Shown here piece by piece: positions 35,216 through 45,990 of a stretch of DNA of 64,000 nucleotides; within the stretch, counting starts at the first letter, position 1, and every line of letters starts with the position of its first letter. Both the position numbers and the translations under genes were made by a program. The notes beneath the pieces were generated by a model. That model was not told the origin of the DNA. It saw nothing but the letters and a program-made list of their open reading frames with translations, and made no database searches. The DNA comes from Curtobacterium sp. 458 (GTDB lineage Bacteria > Actinomycetota > Actinomycetes > Actinomycetales > Microbacteriaceae): contig NZ_CP129104.1 of NCBI RefSeq assembly GCF_030406605.1, positions 3,610,687 to 3,674,686 on the forward strand. The letters are read 5' to 3'.

Positions 35216-35729
35216 TGCGACGAACGGAGTGGGCCCGGTCTCGGTGCGGGACTGCGAGCCGCGCGACCTCGACGTCGTCCACGCGCTGCACGTCGATGCC
35301 GTCCTGCACTCCACCGCGATCTGGCAGGACGAGCCGCAGCCGCGCGCGTGGTTCGACACCTGGCTCGCGGAGCGACGAGCCGACGGCTTCCCGGTCCTCG
35401 TCGCGGAGGTCGACGGCGTCGTCGCCGGGTACTCGACCTACGGGCCGTTCCGACCGAAGGAGGGCTACCGGCACACGGTCGAGCACAGCGTCTACGTGGT
35501 CGACCGGTTCCGCGGGCGCGGTGTCGCGACGGTGCTCATGCGCGCCCTGGTCGACCGGGCACGAGCGGACGGCCACCACGTCATGATGGCGGGGATCTGC
35601 TCGTCGAACACCGGATCGATCGCGCTGCACGAGCGCCTCGGGTTCACCACCGTGGGCGTGCTGCCCGAGGTGGGGCGGAAGTTCGACCGCTGGCTCGACC
35701 TGACGCTCATGCGGTTGTCGCTCGACTGA
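35202..35729 (+). CDS. GNAT-family N-acetyltransferase (phosphinothricin acetyltransferase-like)
   Basis: A 175-aa acetyl-CoA-dependent acetyltransferase. The acetyl-CoA loop is RFRGRGVATVLMRAL, and AGICSSNTGSIALHERLGF near the C-terminus is typical of Pat/Bar-like GNATs acting on small amino compounds. EHSVYVVD is the conserved strand before the cofactor loop. ATG 35202 is selected from the leaderless promoter spacing; GTG 35229 would shorten it by nine residues. The divergent XRE-cupin gene is the probable regulator, since their promoters interlock. Confidence 0.9.
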   Translation: MATAYATNGVGPVSVRDCEPRDLDVVHALHVDAVLHSTAIWQDEPQPRAWFDTWLAERRADGFPVLVAEVDGVVAGYSTYGPFRPKEGYRHTVEHSVYVVDRFRGRGVATVLMRALVDRARADGHHVMMAGICSSNTGSIALHERLGFTTVGVLPEVGRKFDRWLDLTLMRLSLD

Positions 35730-35767
35730 ACCGCCCCCGGGAGCCGCAGCCGCGCGGCGGGAGCGAT

Positions 35768-35783
35768 CCGTGCCTCCCGGCCG
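35768..35783 (-). repeat. Half-copy of the GGAGGCRCGG repeat
   Basis: CCGTGCCTCCCGGCCG, the first of three repeat elements in the 236-bp gap between the GNAT and DsbA-like genes. The gap also holds CTCCTGCGCTCC-like short repeats (35788-35835). Confidence 0.45.
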
Positions 35784-35835
35784 CCCCGCGCTCCTGCGCT
35801 CCCGCGCTCCCGCGCCCATGCGCTCCTGCGCTCCT

Positions 35836-35895
35836 GCACAACCAAAGTCAGACCGAACCGGACGATCACATGGTTCCGCGCGTCTTCGGTTGTGC
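35836..35895. terminator. Type A palindrome between convergent genes (degenerate copy)
   Basis: The outer arms GCACAACC/GGTTGTGC and inner GAACC/GGTTC pair, with several internal mismatches. The left arm GCACAACCAAAGTCAGACC closely matches that of 3385-3408. It separates the convergent GNAT and DsbA-like genes. Confidence 0.6.
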
Positions 35896-35936
35896 GGCGA
35901 CCATCCGCACCACGCGTGCGGCGGGGCGGGGGCGAC

Positions 35937-35952
35937 CCGCGCCTCCCGGCCG
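35937..35952 (-). repeat. Half-copy of the GGAGGCGCGG repeat
   Basis: CCGCGCCTCCCGGCCG, 14 bp beyond the stop of the DsbA-like gene. Confidence 0.5.
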
Positions 35953-35965
35953 ACCGCCCCGCGCG

Positions 35966-36607
35966 TCAGGCGGTGGTGTCGAAGATCGGGCCGACGGTCC
36001 TCGAGCGCTTGAGCTCGAAGAAGCCCGGGTACTTCGCGACCGCGACGACGCCGTCCCAGAGGTCGAGCGCCTCCTGGCCCTTCGGAGCCGGGGAGATGAC
36101 CGGTCCGAAGAACGCGGTGCCGTCGACGGCGATCACCGGCGTCCCCACGTCCTGACCGACGCGGTCGATGCCGTCCTGGTGGCTCGCGCGGACGGCCTGG
36201 TCGACCTCGTCCGTCCAGGCGTACTCGAGCAGGTCCGCGTCGAGGTCGAGCTCCGCGAGCACGGCGGGGACGACCTGCTCGGGGTCGCTCTCCTGGCGGT
36301 GGTGGACGTGCTCCCCGAGGGCGTCGTAGAGCGGCTTCACGACCTGGTCCCCGTGCCGGAGCCGCGCGGCGGCGACGATGCGCGGGTAGACCTGCCCCTT
36401 CGTGAGGCGCTCGCGGTAGTCCTCCGGGACGTCCTGGTGCTCGTTCAGCACGAACAGGCTCATCACGTGCCAGGTGACGTCGATCGGGCGCTGCCGCTCG
36501 ACCTCGCCCACCCACCGGCTCGTCATCCAGGCCCACGGGCAGTTCGGGTCGAACCAGAAGTCCACGGCGGTTCGTTGGGAGGTGTTGTCCACAGTCGTGT
36601 CGGTCAC
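35966..36607 (-). CDS. DsbA-family (FrnE/mycothiol-dependent-like) thioredoxin-fold protein
   Basis: A 213-aa soluble thioredoxin-fold protein with the active-site region VDFWFDPNCPWAW, that is CPWA with a single cysteine, and the cis-Pro region GTPVIAVDG. Single-Cys CPW proteins of this size are typical of actinobacterial DsbA-like oxidoreductases thought to work with mycothiol. The helical insertion between these is present. GTG 36607 follows TACGCT by 7 nt (leaderless). It is divergent from pepN. Confidence 0.88.
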   Translation of the reverse strand: MTDTTVDNTSQRTAVDFWFDPNCPWAWMTSRWVGEVERQRPIDVTWHVMSLFVLNEHQDVPEDYRERLTKGQVYPRIVAAARLRHGDQVVKPLYDALGEHVHHRQESDPEQVVPAVLAELDLDADLLEYAWTDEVDQAVRASHQDGIDRVGQDVGTPVIAVDGTAFFGPVISPAPKGQEALDLWDGVVAVAKYPGFFELKRSRTVGPIFDTTA

Positions 36608-36731
36608 GGATGCGAGCGTACGCGCGCTCGCTAGGCTGGAGTCGACCGTCCCGCCGGTGCACGACGCCGCGCCGGGACCCCTCGCACGCGGACAACGACC
36701 GTCCGCGTCCACAGTGGAAGTTGGAGCGTCC

Positions 36732-39272
36732 GTGCCCGGAGAGAACCTCACCCGAATCGAAGCCCAGGAACGCGCGAACGTCGTCGACGTGCAGTCGTAC
36801 GACGTCGAGCTCGACCTCACCCGCGGCGCCGAGACCTTCGGCAGCACCACGCGCGTGCGGTTCACCGCGACCGCCGGGGCCTCGACCTTCATCGACGCGA
36901 TCACGAAGACCGTGCACTCCGTCACCCTGAACGGCACCGCGCTCGACGTCGCCGCGGTGAACGACGGCGTCCGCATCCAGCTCGACGGGCTGCAGGAGCA
37001 GAACGAGCTCGTCGTCGTCGCCGACGCGCTGTACACGAACACGGGCGAGGGCCTGCACCGCTTCGTGGACCCCGTCGACGACGAGGTGTACCTGTACTCC
37101 CAGTTCGAGGTCCCGGACTCGCGACGCATGTTCGCCGTGTTCGAGCAGCCCGACCTCAAGGCCGAGTTCTCCTTCACCGTCACGGCACCCGCCCGCTGGC
37201 AGGTCGTGTCGAACTCCCCCACGCCCGAGCCGCACGTCGACGGCGACGTCGCGACGTGGTCGTTCGCCCCGACCGCGACGATCTCGAGCTACATCACCGC
37301 GCTGGTCGCCGGCCCGTACGAGGTCGTGCGGGACGAGCTGACGAGCCGTGACGGCCGGACGATCCCCCTCGGCGTGTTCGCGCGGAAGTCGCTCGCCGAG
37401 TACCTCGACCCCGAGTACGTGTTCGACATCACGAAGAAGGGCTTCGCCTACTACGAGGAGAAGTTCGACGTCCCGTACCCGTTCGAGAAGTACGACCAGC
37501 TCTTCGTGCCGGAGTTCAACGCCGGCGCCATGGAGAACGCGGGCGCGGTGACCTTCACCGAGACCTACGTGTTCCGCTCCAAGGTCACCGACGCCATCAA
37601 GGAGCGCCGGGTCGTCACGATCCTGCACGAGCTCGCGCACATGTGGTTCGGCGACCTCGTCACGATGAAGTGGTGGAACGACCTCTGGCTCAACGAGTCC
37701 TTCGCCGAGTGGGCCTCCACCATCGCGACGGCCGAGGCCACCGAGTGGACCGAGGCGTGGACCACGTTCCAGGCGATGGAGAAGTCGTGGGCGTACCGGC
37801 AGGACCAGCTGCCCTCGACGCACCCGATCGTCGCGACGATCAACGACCTCGAGGACGTCCAGGTCAACTTCGACGGCATCACCTACGCGAAGGGCGGCTC
37901 GGTCCTCAAGCAGCTCGTCGCGTGGGTCGGCATCGACGCCTTCTTCGCCGGGGTCTCGGCGTACTTCAAGAAGCACCACCACGGGAACACCGAGCTGCGT
38001 GACCTGCTCGTCGAGCTCGAGGCCACGAGCGGCCGCGACCTCTCGGACTGGTCGGCGCTGTGGCTCGAGACCGCGGGCGTGAACACGCTCCGCCCGGAGT
38101 TCGACGTCGACGCGGACGGCACCATCACGTCGTTCGCGGTCCTGCAGGAGGCTCCTTCCGAGTACCCGACGCTCCGCCCGCACCGTCTGGCGATCGGCGT
38201 CTACGCGGCGGCCGAGGGCGGCAAGCTCGAGCGCACCCACCGCGTCGAGATCGACGTCGACGGCGCTCGCACGGAGGTCCCGGAGCTCGTCGGCGTCCAC
38301 CGCGGCGACCTCGTGCTGCTCAACGACGACGACCTCGCCTACGCGAAGATCCGCCTCGACGAGCAGTCCCGCCAGACCGCGATCGCGCACCTCGCCGACA
38401 TCGCGAACCCGCTCGCGCGCTCGATCGTCTGGGGTGCCATCTGGGACGCCACGCGCGACGCCGAGGCCCCCGCGAGCGACTACGTGCGCCTCGTCCTCGG
38501 CAACATCGCGAGCGAGACCGAGTCGACGACGATCCGCACGACGCTGTCGCAGCTGCTGCTCACCGCCCGCAACTACGTCGCACCGGCGAAGTCCGAGGCG
38601 ACGATCCGGCAGGTCGGCGACACGCTGTGGACCCTCGCGACCGAGGCCGAGGCCGGCTCGGACGCACAGTTCCAGTTCGTGAAGTTCTTCGCGCAGATCC
38701 CGTCGACTCCCGAGCACGTCGCGACCCTCCGTGGGCTGCGGGACGGTTCGGTCGCGCTCGACGGGCTCGAGGTCGACACCGACCTCCGCTGGGAGCTGCT
38801 GGAGGGCCTCGTGCTCGCCGGTGCTGCCGACGGGTCGGACGTCGACACCGAGCTCGCGGCGGACAAGACCGCGTCCGGCGAGCAGGCCGCTGCCCGCGCC
38901 CGCGCGTCGATCCCGACGGCGGAGGGCAAGCTCGCCGCGTTCTCGTCGCTCGTCGACTCGGACGCGCTGCCGAACGCGATCGTCCGCCAGACCACGGTCG
39001 GGTACCAGCACGTCAACAGCCCGGTCGTGCTCGAGGGCCTCGTGCCGAAGTACTTCGACGTCCTCACCCGCATCTGGGCCGAGCGCAGCTACCACATGGC
39101 CGACACGATCGTCACCGGGCTCTACCCGGCGCCGCTCGCCTCGGTCGAGCTGCGGGACGCCGCTCGGGCCTGGCTCGACGCGAACCCGGAGACGCCGGCG
39201 CTGCGCCGCATCGTGACCGAGAACCTCGCGGGCACCGAGCGGGCGCTCCGAGTCCAGGCGGCGGACGCCTGA
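36732..39272 (+). CDS. pepN: Aminopeptidase N (M1 family)
   Basis: An 846-aa zinc aminopeptidase that releases N-terminal residues from peptides in the cytoplasm. The substrate motif GAMENAG precedes the zinc motif HELAHMWFGD (HELAH 299-303), and the second glutamate lies in NESFAEW. The long helical C-terminal ERAP1-like domain is complete. GTG 36732 (MPGENLTRIEAQERA) is used, with GGAG 7-8 nt upstream; TAGGCT at 36632-36637 is a candidate -10. The length is typical of actinobacterial PepN. Confidence 0.96.
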   Translation: MPGENLTRIEAQERANVVDVQSYDVELDLTRGAETFGSTTRVRFTATAGASTFIDAITKTVHSVTLNGTALDVAAVNDGVRIQLDGLQEQNELVVVADALYTNTGEGLHRFVDPVDDEVYLYSQFEVPDSRRMFAVFEQPDLKAEFSFTVTAPARWQVVSNSPTPEPHVDGDVATWSFAPTATISSYITALVAGPYEVVRDELTSRDGRTIPLGVFARKSLAEYLDPEYVFDITKKGFAYYEEKFDVPYPFEKYDQLFVPEFNAGAMENAGAVTFTETYVFRSKVTDAIKERRVVTILHELAHMWFGDLVTMKWWNDLWLNESFAEWASTIATAEATEWTEAWTTFQAMEKSWAYRQDQLPSTHPIVATINDLEDVQVNFDGITYAKGGSVLKQLVAWVGIDAFFAGVSAYFKKHHHGNTELRDLLVELEATSGRDLSDWSALWLETAGVNTLRPEFDVDADGTITSFAVLQEAPSEYPTLRPHRLAIGVYAAAEGGKLERTHRVEIDVDGARTEVPELVGVHRGDLVLLNDDDLAYAKIRLDEQSRQTAIAHLADIANPLARSIVWGAIWDATRDAEAPASDYVRLVLGNIASETESTTIRTTLSQLLLTARNYVAPAKSEATIRQVGDTLWTLATEAEAGSDAQFQFVKFFAQIPSTPEHVATLRGLRDGSVALDGLEVDTDLRWELLEGLVLAGAADGSDVDTELAADKTASGEQAAARARASIPTAEGKLAAFSSLVDSDALPNAIVRQTTVGYQHVNSPVVLEGLVPKYFDVLTRIWAERSYHMADTIVTGLYPAPLASVELRDAARAWLDANPETPALRRIVTENLAGTERALRVQAADA

Positions 39273-39353
39273 GCCGCCGGCACTGACCGCTGACGGGCGG
39301 GGTCTCGGTGTTCCTCACGGGACGCCAAGGCCCCGCCCTCTAGCATCGTTCGG

Positions 39354-40415
39354 ATGATGTTGTTGGCTGCAGGGACCGACGAGACCTCGAAGTGGATCTC
39401 GAACAACTTCACCGAGTTCGTCACGGTGTGGCGCATCCCGATCGTCATCGTGGTGACGATCGTGGTCGCGATCATCGTCCGGCTGCTCCTCCGTCGGACG
39501 ATCAAGGGCGTCGTGGACCGGGTCGTGCTCGGTGTGAAGAAGCGACAGGGAACGGACGACACCCAGGCCCTGATCGCCTCACCGGTGCAGGCCGCACGCG
39601 TCGTGCAGCGCACCCGCACGCTCGGGAGCGTGCTCGAGAACCTCGCGACCGTGGTCGTGGTGATCATCGCGCTCGCGGTCATCATCCCCCAGGTACTCCC
39701 GAACGCCGCCGTCGGCATCGTCGGTGGCGCCTCACTCGTGGCCGCCGGCCTGGCGGTCGGCGCGCAGAGCATCGTGAAGGACCTGCTGTCCGGCGTCTTC
39801 ATGATCCTCGAGGACCAGGCGGGCGTCGGCGACGTCGTCGACACCGGGCAGGCCACCGGCGTCGTCGAGAACGTCGGACTCCGCGTGATGCAGATCCGCG
39901 ACGTGAACGGCATCCTCTGGTTCGTGCCGAACGGCCAGATCCTCCGCGTCGGCAACCTCTCGCAGGGGTGGTCGCGCGTCCTCGTGGACATCACCGTCCC
40001 GTACGACACCGACATCGACGCCGTGCAGGATGCCCTCCTCAAGGCAGCGGTGACGATGTCGCAGGAGCCCCGCTGGCGGCAGCGCATCGTCGAGAAGCCG
40101 GAGATCTGGGGCCTGCAGTCGATCACCGACGCCGGCATGGTGTTCCGCCTGGTCGTCAAGACCCGCGCGTCCGAGCTCGACGCCGTCGGCCGCGAGCTCC
40201 GGATCCGGCTGAAGCGCTCGGTCGACGAGCTCGGGGTGACCCTGCCCGCGATGGCGATGATCATGCCCGCCGGCTGGGAGAACGCGACCTCGATCAACGG
40301 CCTCCGCACCGTCCGGACCCAGCCGACCCCCGCCCCGACGAAGTCACGGAAGCCGAAGCGCAACCTGCTCGGTCAGGCCATCCGCACCGACGACGACACG
40401 ACCGACCAGAAGTGA
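39354..40415 (+). CDS. mscS: Small-conductance mechanosensitive channel (MscS family)
   Basis: A 353-aa membrane channel that releases solutes on hypo-osmotic shock. Three to four N-terminal helices (IPIVIVVTIVVAIIVRLLLR; TVVVVIIALAVIIPQVLPN) precede the pore-lining TM3 segment GGASLVAAGLAVGAQSIVKD. The beta domain with GVGDVVD and the C-terminal alpha-beta domain follow. TAGCAT is 7 nt before ATG 39354 (leaderless). A second ATG at 39357 is also possible. A truncated hemoglobin gene follows after 10 bp. Confidence 0.92.
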   Translation: MMLLAAGTDETSKWISNNFTEFVTVWRIPIVIVVTIVVAIIVRLLLRRTIKGVVDRVVLGVKKRQGTDDTQALIASPVQAARVVQRTRTLGSVLENLATVVVVIIALAVIIPQVLPNAAVGIVGGASLVAAGLAVGAQSIVKDLLSGVFMILEDQAGVGDVVDTGQATGVVENVGLRVMQIRDVNGILWFVPNGQILRVGNLSQGWSRVLVDITVPYDTDIDAVQDALLKAAVTMSQEPRWRQRIVEKPEIWGLQSITDAGMVFRLVVKTRASELDAVGRELRIRLKRSVDELGVTLPAMAMIMPAGWENATSINGLRTVRTQPTPAPTKSRKPKRNLLGQAIRTDDDTTDQK

Positions 40416-40425
40416 GCCGCACCGC

Positions 40426-40896
40426 ATGACCGACGACGTCGCCCCGACCAGCACGCCCCGCCCCGGTGGCGTACCCGCACAGCCGATCACCCTCCGCGTC
40501 GGTGAGCACGGCGTCTCGGCGACCGGCTCGCTGTACGACCGCATCGGCGGTGCGCCGACCTTCGACCGGCTCGTCCGGCGGTTCTACGAGGGTGTGCAGC
40601 AGGACGACGTCATCTGGCCGATGTACCCGGCCGACGACCTCGAGGGCGCGATCTGGCGGCTGTCGGCCTTCCTGCAGCAGTACTGGGGCGGTCCGGGCAC
40701 CTACAGCGAGGAGCGCGGTCACCCGCGCCTCCGCATGCGGCACAACCCCTTCCGCATCACGCCGGAGGCCCGCGAGCGCTGGCTCCACCACATGCACGAG
40801 GCGGTCGAGTCGCTGGGGCTCGCGCCCCTCGACGAGGCCGAGCTCTGGGGCTACCTCGACCGCGCCGCGCACGCGATGACGAACACGTTCGACTGA
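40426..40896 (+). CDS. glbO: Group II truncated hemoglobin (GlbO type)
   Basis: A 156-aa heme protein with an N-terminal extension of about 30 residues, then the 2-on-2 globin fold. YDRIGGAPTFDRLVRRFYEGV starts it, followed by YPADDLEGAIWRLSAFLQQYWGGP and the proximal histidine segment HPRLRMRHNPF. The Trp and Tyr of group II are present (LQQYWGG). Mycobacterial GlbO binds oxygen and scavenges NO. ATG 40426 is 10 bp after mscS, so the genes are probably co-transcribed. A perfect 20-bp hairpin follows. Confidence 0.93.
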   Translation: MTDDVAPTSTPRPGGVPAQPITLRVGEHGVSATGSLYDRIGGAPTFDRLVRRFYEGVQQDDVIWPMYPADDLEGAIWRLSAFLQQYWGGPGTYSEERGHPRLRMRHNPFRITPEARERWLHHMHEAVESLGLAPLDEAELWGYLDRAAHAMTNTFD

Positions 40897-40918
40897 CGTC
40901 CGTCGGACGGTCATCAGA

Positions 40919-40968
40919 CACCGGACGGGAGGCGCGGGGCGGCGACGACCCGCGCCTCCCGTCCGGTG
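40919..40968. terminator. Palindromic GGAGGCGCGG element, bidirectional terminator
   Basis: Perfect 20-bp stem: CACCGGACGGGAGGCGCGGG (40919-40938) pairs with 40949-40968 around a 10-nt loop. It lies between the convergent glbO and SDR-like genes and is a full copy of the dispersed repeat. Confidence 0.8.
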
Positions 40969-40996
40969 GGTGGCCGGGACGACGCCGGGGGCGACG

Positions 40997-41839
40997 TCAG
41001 CGCACGTACGACCCGTCGGCCATGTCCTCGACGAGCGAGGGGCGAGTCGGGTTCCACCCGAACGCGGCGCGCGCGTGCGCGCCGGACGCCTCCTGGTGGA
41101 GCAGCAGCGCGTCCGCGAAGGCGTCACCGAGGCGGCTGCGGGACTCGTCGACCCTCTCCGCGACCACCGGCGACCCGTGCGCTCCGGCCTCCGCGATCTC
41201 GCGCAGCGTCGGGTTGTCCCCGGTCGCGGCGACGACGTAGCCGTCCTGCTCGGCACGGTGGAGCGCCAGCACGTACAGCTCGCCGAGGTCGTCGATGTGC
41301 ACCGTCGTCCACCGCTGCGAGCCGTCGCCGACGAGTCGGACCTCGTGCTCGCCGTCGCCGACGAACATCGCCGGGATGCCGGCACCGCGGCCGTAGACGA
41401 TGCCGGGGGCGACGATGGTCGTGTGCGCCGAGCTCGACCGGACGGCGGCCTCGTTCGCGACGCGCCAGGCGGTCAGCGAGGGCGGGTCGATCGGCGACTG
41501 CTCGGAGATATCCGTCGAGTTGCCGAAGGTGAAGATCCCGCCGGTGTGCACGAACGGCTTCGGGGTGCCCTCGAACGCGCGGAGGACCGTGGCGGTGAAC
41601 CCGGGGTCGACGTCCTCGGCCGAGGCGGTGTGCACGACGCCGCCGCTCTCGTGCGCGAGTCGCTCGACGACGTCCGTGTCCGTGACGTCCCCGACGATCG
41701 CGTGGCCGCCGGCGTCACGGACCCGCTGGGCCTTCTCGTCGGAGCGGACGATCGCGGTGACCTCGTGCCCGTGGGCGATGAGGGCACGGAGGACGGAGGA
41801 ACCGATGTAGCCGGAGGCGCCGGTGAGGAAGACGTGCAT
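40997..41839 (-). CDS. NAD(P)-dependent epimerase/dehydratase-like (extended SDR) protein
   Basis: A 280-aa Rossmann-fold protein beginning MHVFLTGASGYIGSSVLRAL (GxxGxxG cofactor motif). VYGRGAG and the downstream substrate region are as in atypical extended SDRs. The canonical YxxxK is not obvious, so catalytic activity or a redox-sensing role cannot be decided. ATG 41839 is used; TTG 41851 is a possible longer start. It stands alone between the glbO terminator and the next minus-strand gene. Confidence 0.82.
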   Translation of the reverse strand: MHVFLTGASGYIGSSVLRALIAHGHEVTAIVRSDEKAQRVRDAGGHAIVGDVTDTDVVERLAHESGGVVHTASAEDVDPGFTATVLRAFEGTPKPFVHTGGIFTFGNSTDISEQSPIDPPSLTAWRVANEAAVRSSSAHTTIVAPGIVYGRGAGIPAMFVGDGEHEVRLVGDGSQRWTTVHIDDLGELYVLALHRAEQDGYVVAATGDNPTLREIAEAGAHGSPVVAERVDESRSRLGDAFADALLLHQEASGAHARAAFGWNPTRPSLVEDMADGSYVR

Positions 41840-41939
41840 GCGTCCAGCCAACCACGCCGTTCCCGGTGCGCGCTGGCGGTCGCGCTGGTCGTCGTGCTCG
41901 TGGTCACGCTGGTCGCCGCCGGCGCGGACGCGCGGTCCG

Positions 41940-42641
41940 TCAGGAGCTGAGGGACCAGGCCCGGCGCTTCACGAGCACGTGTCCTCGGGACGTCGTGAGG
42001 CGGCTCCACGGGCCGGTCTCGAACACCCGGACGGGGTCGTGCCCGAGGAACCCGAGGCTCTCCCCCGCGAACCCGGCGCCCGCCGGCAGGTGCTCGATCA
42101 TCGGGATCGGTCGGCCCCAGACCTCGGAGCGGACCCGGCGGACGATGGCGTCCCCGGCGTTCGACGGGACGGCCTCGGCGACCTCGGCGATGCCGGCCTT
42201 CGCGGCGCGCTTGAGGAGCTCCGACGAGACGTCGGGCAGCGGGACCCACCCACCGCGCGGCGGGGAGATCGCTGCCCAGGTGACCGTGTTGACCTCGAGC
42301 GGCAGTTCGACCTCGATGGGGGTCGCTCGGGTCGGGTCGGCACCCTCGGCGTGCTCGGCGTCCTGCGCCTCGGCCAGCAGCCGGAGGCGCTCCTGCAGCG
42401 AGGCGAGCGGCACGACCGCGTCGATCGTGGTGGGTTCGGCGAGCGAGAACGTGCGGAGCCCGAGGACGGTCGGCAGTTCGTCGAGCAGCCCCAGCGGGTA
42501 GAGGATCGCCGTGTAGACCGCCAGGACGCCGGAGTCGGCGATGAGTCGGACCGAGCCGTCCTCGACCCGGGCGGCGCGTCCGAGGTAGGTGCGGAGGTCA
42601 CCGAGCGAGGCGACGTCGGGGAGGGTGAAGGTGGTGCCCAT
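41940..42641 (-). CDS. Conserved actinobacterial hypothetical protein (233 aa)
   Basis: A soluble protein starting MGTTFTLPDVASLGDLRTYL, with the segments GVLAVYTAILYPLGLLDELP and WAAISPPRGGWVP. I recall such proteins as widespread single-copy conserved hypotheticals in Actinobacteria, but I cannot name a function. No signal peptide or membrane helix. ATG 42641 has CAGAGGAC just upstream, and TAGGAT 9 nt away would give a very short leader. It is divergent from the thioesterase II gene (44 bp between starts). Confidence 0.72.
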   Translation of the reverse strand: MGTTFTLPDVASLGDLRTYLGRAARVEDGSVRLIADSGVLAVYTAILYPLGLLDELPTVLGLRTFSLAEPTTIDAVVPLASLQERLRLLAEAQDAEHAEGADPTRATPIEVELPLEVNTVTWAAISPPRGGWVPLPDVSSELLKRAAKAGIAEVAEAVPSNAGDAIVRRVRSEVWGRPIPMIEHLPAGAGFAGESLGFLGHDPVRVFETGPWSRLTTSRGHVLVKRRAWSLSS

Positions 42642-42685
42642 GTCCTCTGGATCCTACCGGGGCGCCCGCTTCGTAGGATGTGCCC

Positions 42686-43540
42686 GTGAGCGAACCGGAC
42701 TTCCTGCGGACCCTGCGGCTCGACGACACCGGCGCGAGCACGGGTGAGACGATCCTGACCGGGGCCAGCCACTGGTCACCGAACGGCCGCGTCTTCGGTG
42801 GGCAGGTGCTCGCGCAGTGCATCGTCGCGGCACAGGCGACCATCGATGACCGCGACATCCACTCGATGCACGGGTACTTCCTCCGACCCGGTGACACCGA
42901 GCTCCCGATCACGTTCGGCGTCGAACGGATCCACGACGGCCGGTCGTTCGCGACCCGGCGGGTGCAGGCGTACCAGCGGGGCGTACCCATCTTCTCGATG
43001 ATCGCCTCGTTCCAGCGGCCCGACGACGGCGTCGAGCACCAGGACCCGTTCCCGGTCGACACCCCGGCTCCGGAGGACCTGCCGTCGGCGGCCTCGATCC
43101 TGAGCGCGATCGACCACCCGGTCGCCCGAGCCTGGGCCGAGCGCTCGATCGACCTCCGGCACGTCGAGGGTCCGGTGTTCGTCGACGTGGAGGGCGAGCG
43201 TCTCCCCCACCAGGCCGTGTGGTTCCGGGTGGACGGCGACCTGCCGGAGGACCCGGCACTGCACCGCGCAGTCCTCGGGTACGCGAGCGACCTCTCGATC
43301 CTCGAGCCCGTGATGCGTCGCCACGGGGTGGCCTGGGGCACGCCCGGAGTGAAGAGCGCGAGCCTCGACCACGCGATGTGGTGGCACCGGGACGGCCGCG
43401 CCGACGACTGGATCCTCTACACGCAGGAGTCCCCGAGCGCGCAGGGCGGTCGGGGACTCGCGTTCGGCCGGATGTTCTCGCGCGACGGTCGGCTGCTGGC
43501 GAGCGTCGCGCAGGAGGGGATGATGCGCGTCCCGCGCTGA
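42686..43540 (+). CDS. tesB: Acyl-CoA thioesterase II (TesB family)
   Basis: A 284-aa double-hotdog thioesterase that hydrolyses acyl-CoA to free acid and CoA. The first hotdog has GRVFGGQVLAQCIVAA and HSMHGYFLRPGD. The second contains LGYASDLSILEP and SLDHAMWWHRDG, with the catalytic Asp region typical of TesB. GTG 42686 is chosen because TAGGAT is 6 nt upstream (leaderless); GTG 42680 is an in-frame alternative that falls inside the spacer. Monocistronic. Confidence 0.93.
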   Translation: MSEPDFLRTLRLDDTGASTGETILTGASHWSPNGRVFGGQVLAQCIVAAQATIDDRDIHSMHGYFLRPGDTELPITFGVERIHDGRSFATRRVQAYQRGVPIFSMIASFQRPDDGVEHQDPFPVDTPAPEDLPSAASILSAIDHPVARAWAERSIDLRHVEGPVFVDVEGERLPHQAVWFRVDGDLPEDPALHRAVLGYASDLSILEPVMRRHGVAWGTPGVKSASLDHAMWWHRDGRADDWILYTQESPSAQGGRGLAFGRMFSRDGRLLASVAQEGMMRVPR

Positions 43541-43617
43541 CACTGGACGACAGGCCGGTCCGGGCCGGACGGGGCCGGGCAGGGCCGGACCGGGCCGGTG
43601 TCGGTCGCCGGTGCGGG

Positions 43618-44100
43618 TCAGGGGCGGGAGAACCGCACCGGGTCCTGGATGTACGGTTCGCAGGCCGCACGCTCGGCCTCGGTCAGGCGCCGCGGCCGGT
43701 TCGTCTCGGCGTCGACCATCACGAGGGCCGTCGTCGCACGGGTGTAGAGCTCGGCGGGCTCGTGACCGACCGGGGTCCACACCTCGTACGACACGTCGAT
43801 GCTCGCGCCACCGATCCGGCCGATCCACATCCGGATGTCGAGCGGCTGGCGGAAGTACGGGATCGACGCGAGGTACTCGAGCCGCTGCGCCGCGATCACG
43901 GTCATCGTGCCCGAACCCGGTCGGCCGTCGATGATCGGCTCGGGGATCGAGCCGTCCGCACCGACCTCGTCCGGGTCGGCACCCCAGAACCCCACGATGC
44001 GCGCCTCCTCGAGGAGACGCAGCATCGCGGAGTTGTTGACGTGCCCGTACGCGTCGATGTCGCTCCACCGCATGCGGATCGGAGCGTGCAACACCGCCAC
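43618..44100 (-). CDS. Acyl-CoA thioesterase, 4-hydroxybenzoyl-CoA thioesterase-like hotdog
   Basis: A 160-aa single hotdog protein with the signature RMRWSDIDAYGHVNNSAMLR (catalytic Asp in the D-x-x-G-H-V-N motif). GTG 44100 starts 3 bp after the ettA stop, so it belongs to the ettA transcript. The substrate is unknown; relatives act on aromatic or fatty acyl-CoA. It is convergent with tesB, with a GGCCGGAC-rich gap between them and no clear hairpin. Confidence 0.9.
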   Translation of the reverse strand: MAVLHAPIRMRWSDIDAYGHVNNSAMLRLLEEARIVGFWGADPDEVGADGSIPEPIIDGRPGSGTMTVIAAQRLEYLASIPYFRQPLDIRMWIGRIGGASIDVSYEVWTPVGHEPAELYTRATTALVMVDAETNRPRRLTEAERAACEPYIQDPVRFSRP

Positions 44101-44103
44101 GGG

Positions 44104-45789
<1,686 letters not shown>

Positions 45790-45970
45790 ATCGCGGTCAA
45801 GTGTAGTGACCCGAGCGACGGACCGCGCGGCGGGCGGTGCCAGGACGGGGTGACCGGGTCCGCCGGAACACGCACGGACCCGTTCGGGGGCTGACAGGCC
45901 GCGGTCGGCCGACGTACGGTACCTGCATCACTCGCCGGCGGGACCCGAAACCACCAGCACGGCTTCGATC

Positions 45971-45988
45971 AGGACCAGGACCAGGACC
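45971..45988 (+). repeat. AGGACC hexanucleotide repeat at the ribosome-site position
   Basis: Three copies of AGGACC (45971, 45977, 45983) end 2 bp before the ATG of the secreted protein. The AGGA of the last copies would act as the Shine-Dalgarno, so repeat number could alter initiation. Confidence 0.7.
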
Positions 45989-45990
45989 TC

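Noticed and set aside
34506..39095. Very long minus-strand open frame (over 1500 codons) across rpiB, XRE, GNAT and pepN
   Set aside because: It is antisense to well-identified genes and reads Arg/Pro/Gly-rich nonsense, as expected from high third-position GC.
43541..43617. Terminator between tesB and the second thioesterase
   Set aside because: The gap is rich in GGCCGGAC-like repeats, but I could not draw a clear stem with a defined loop.
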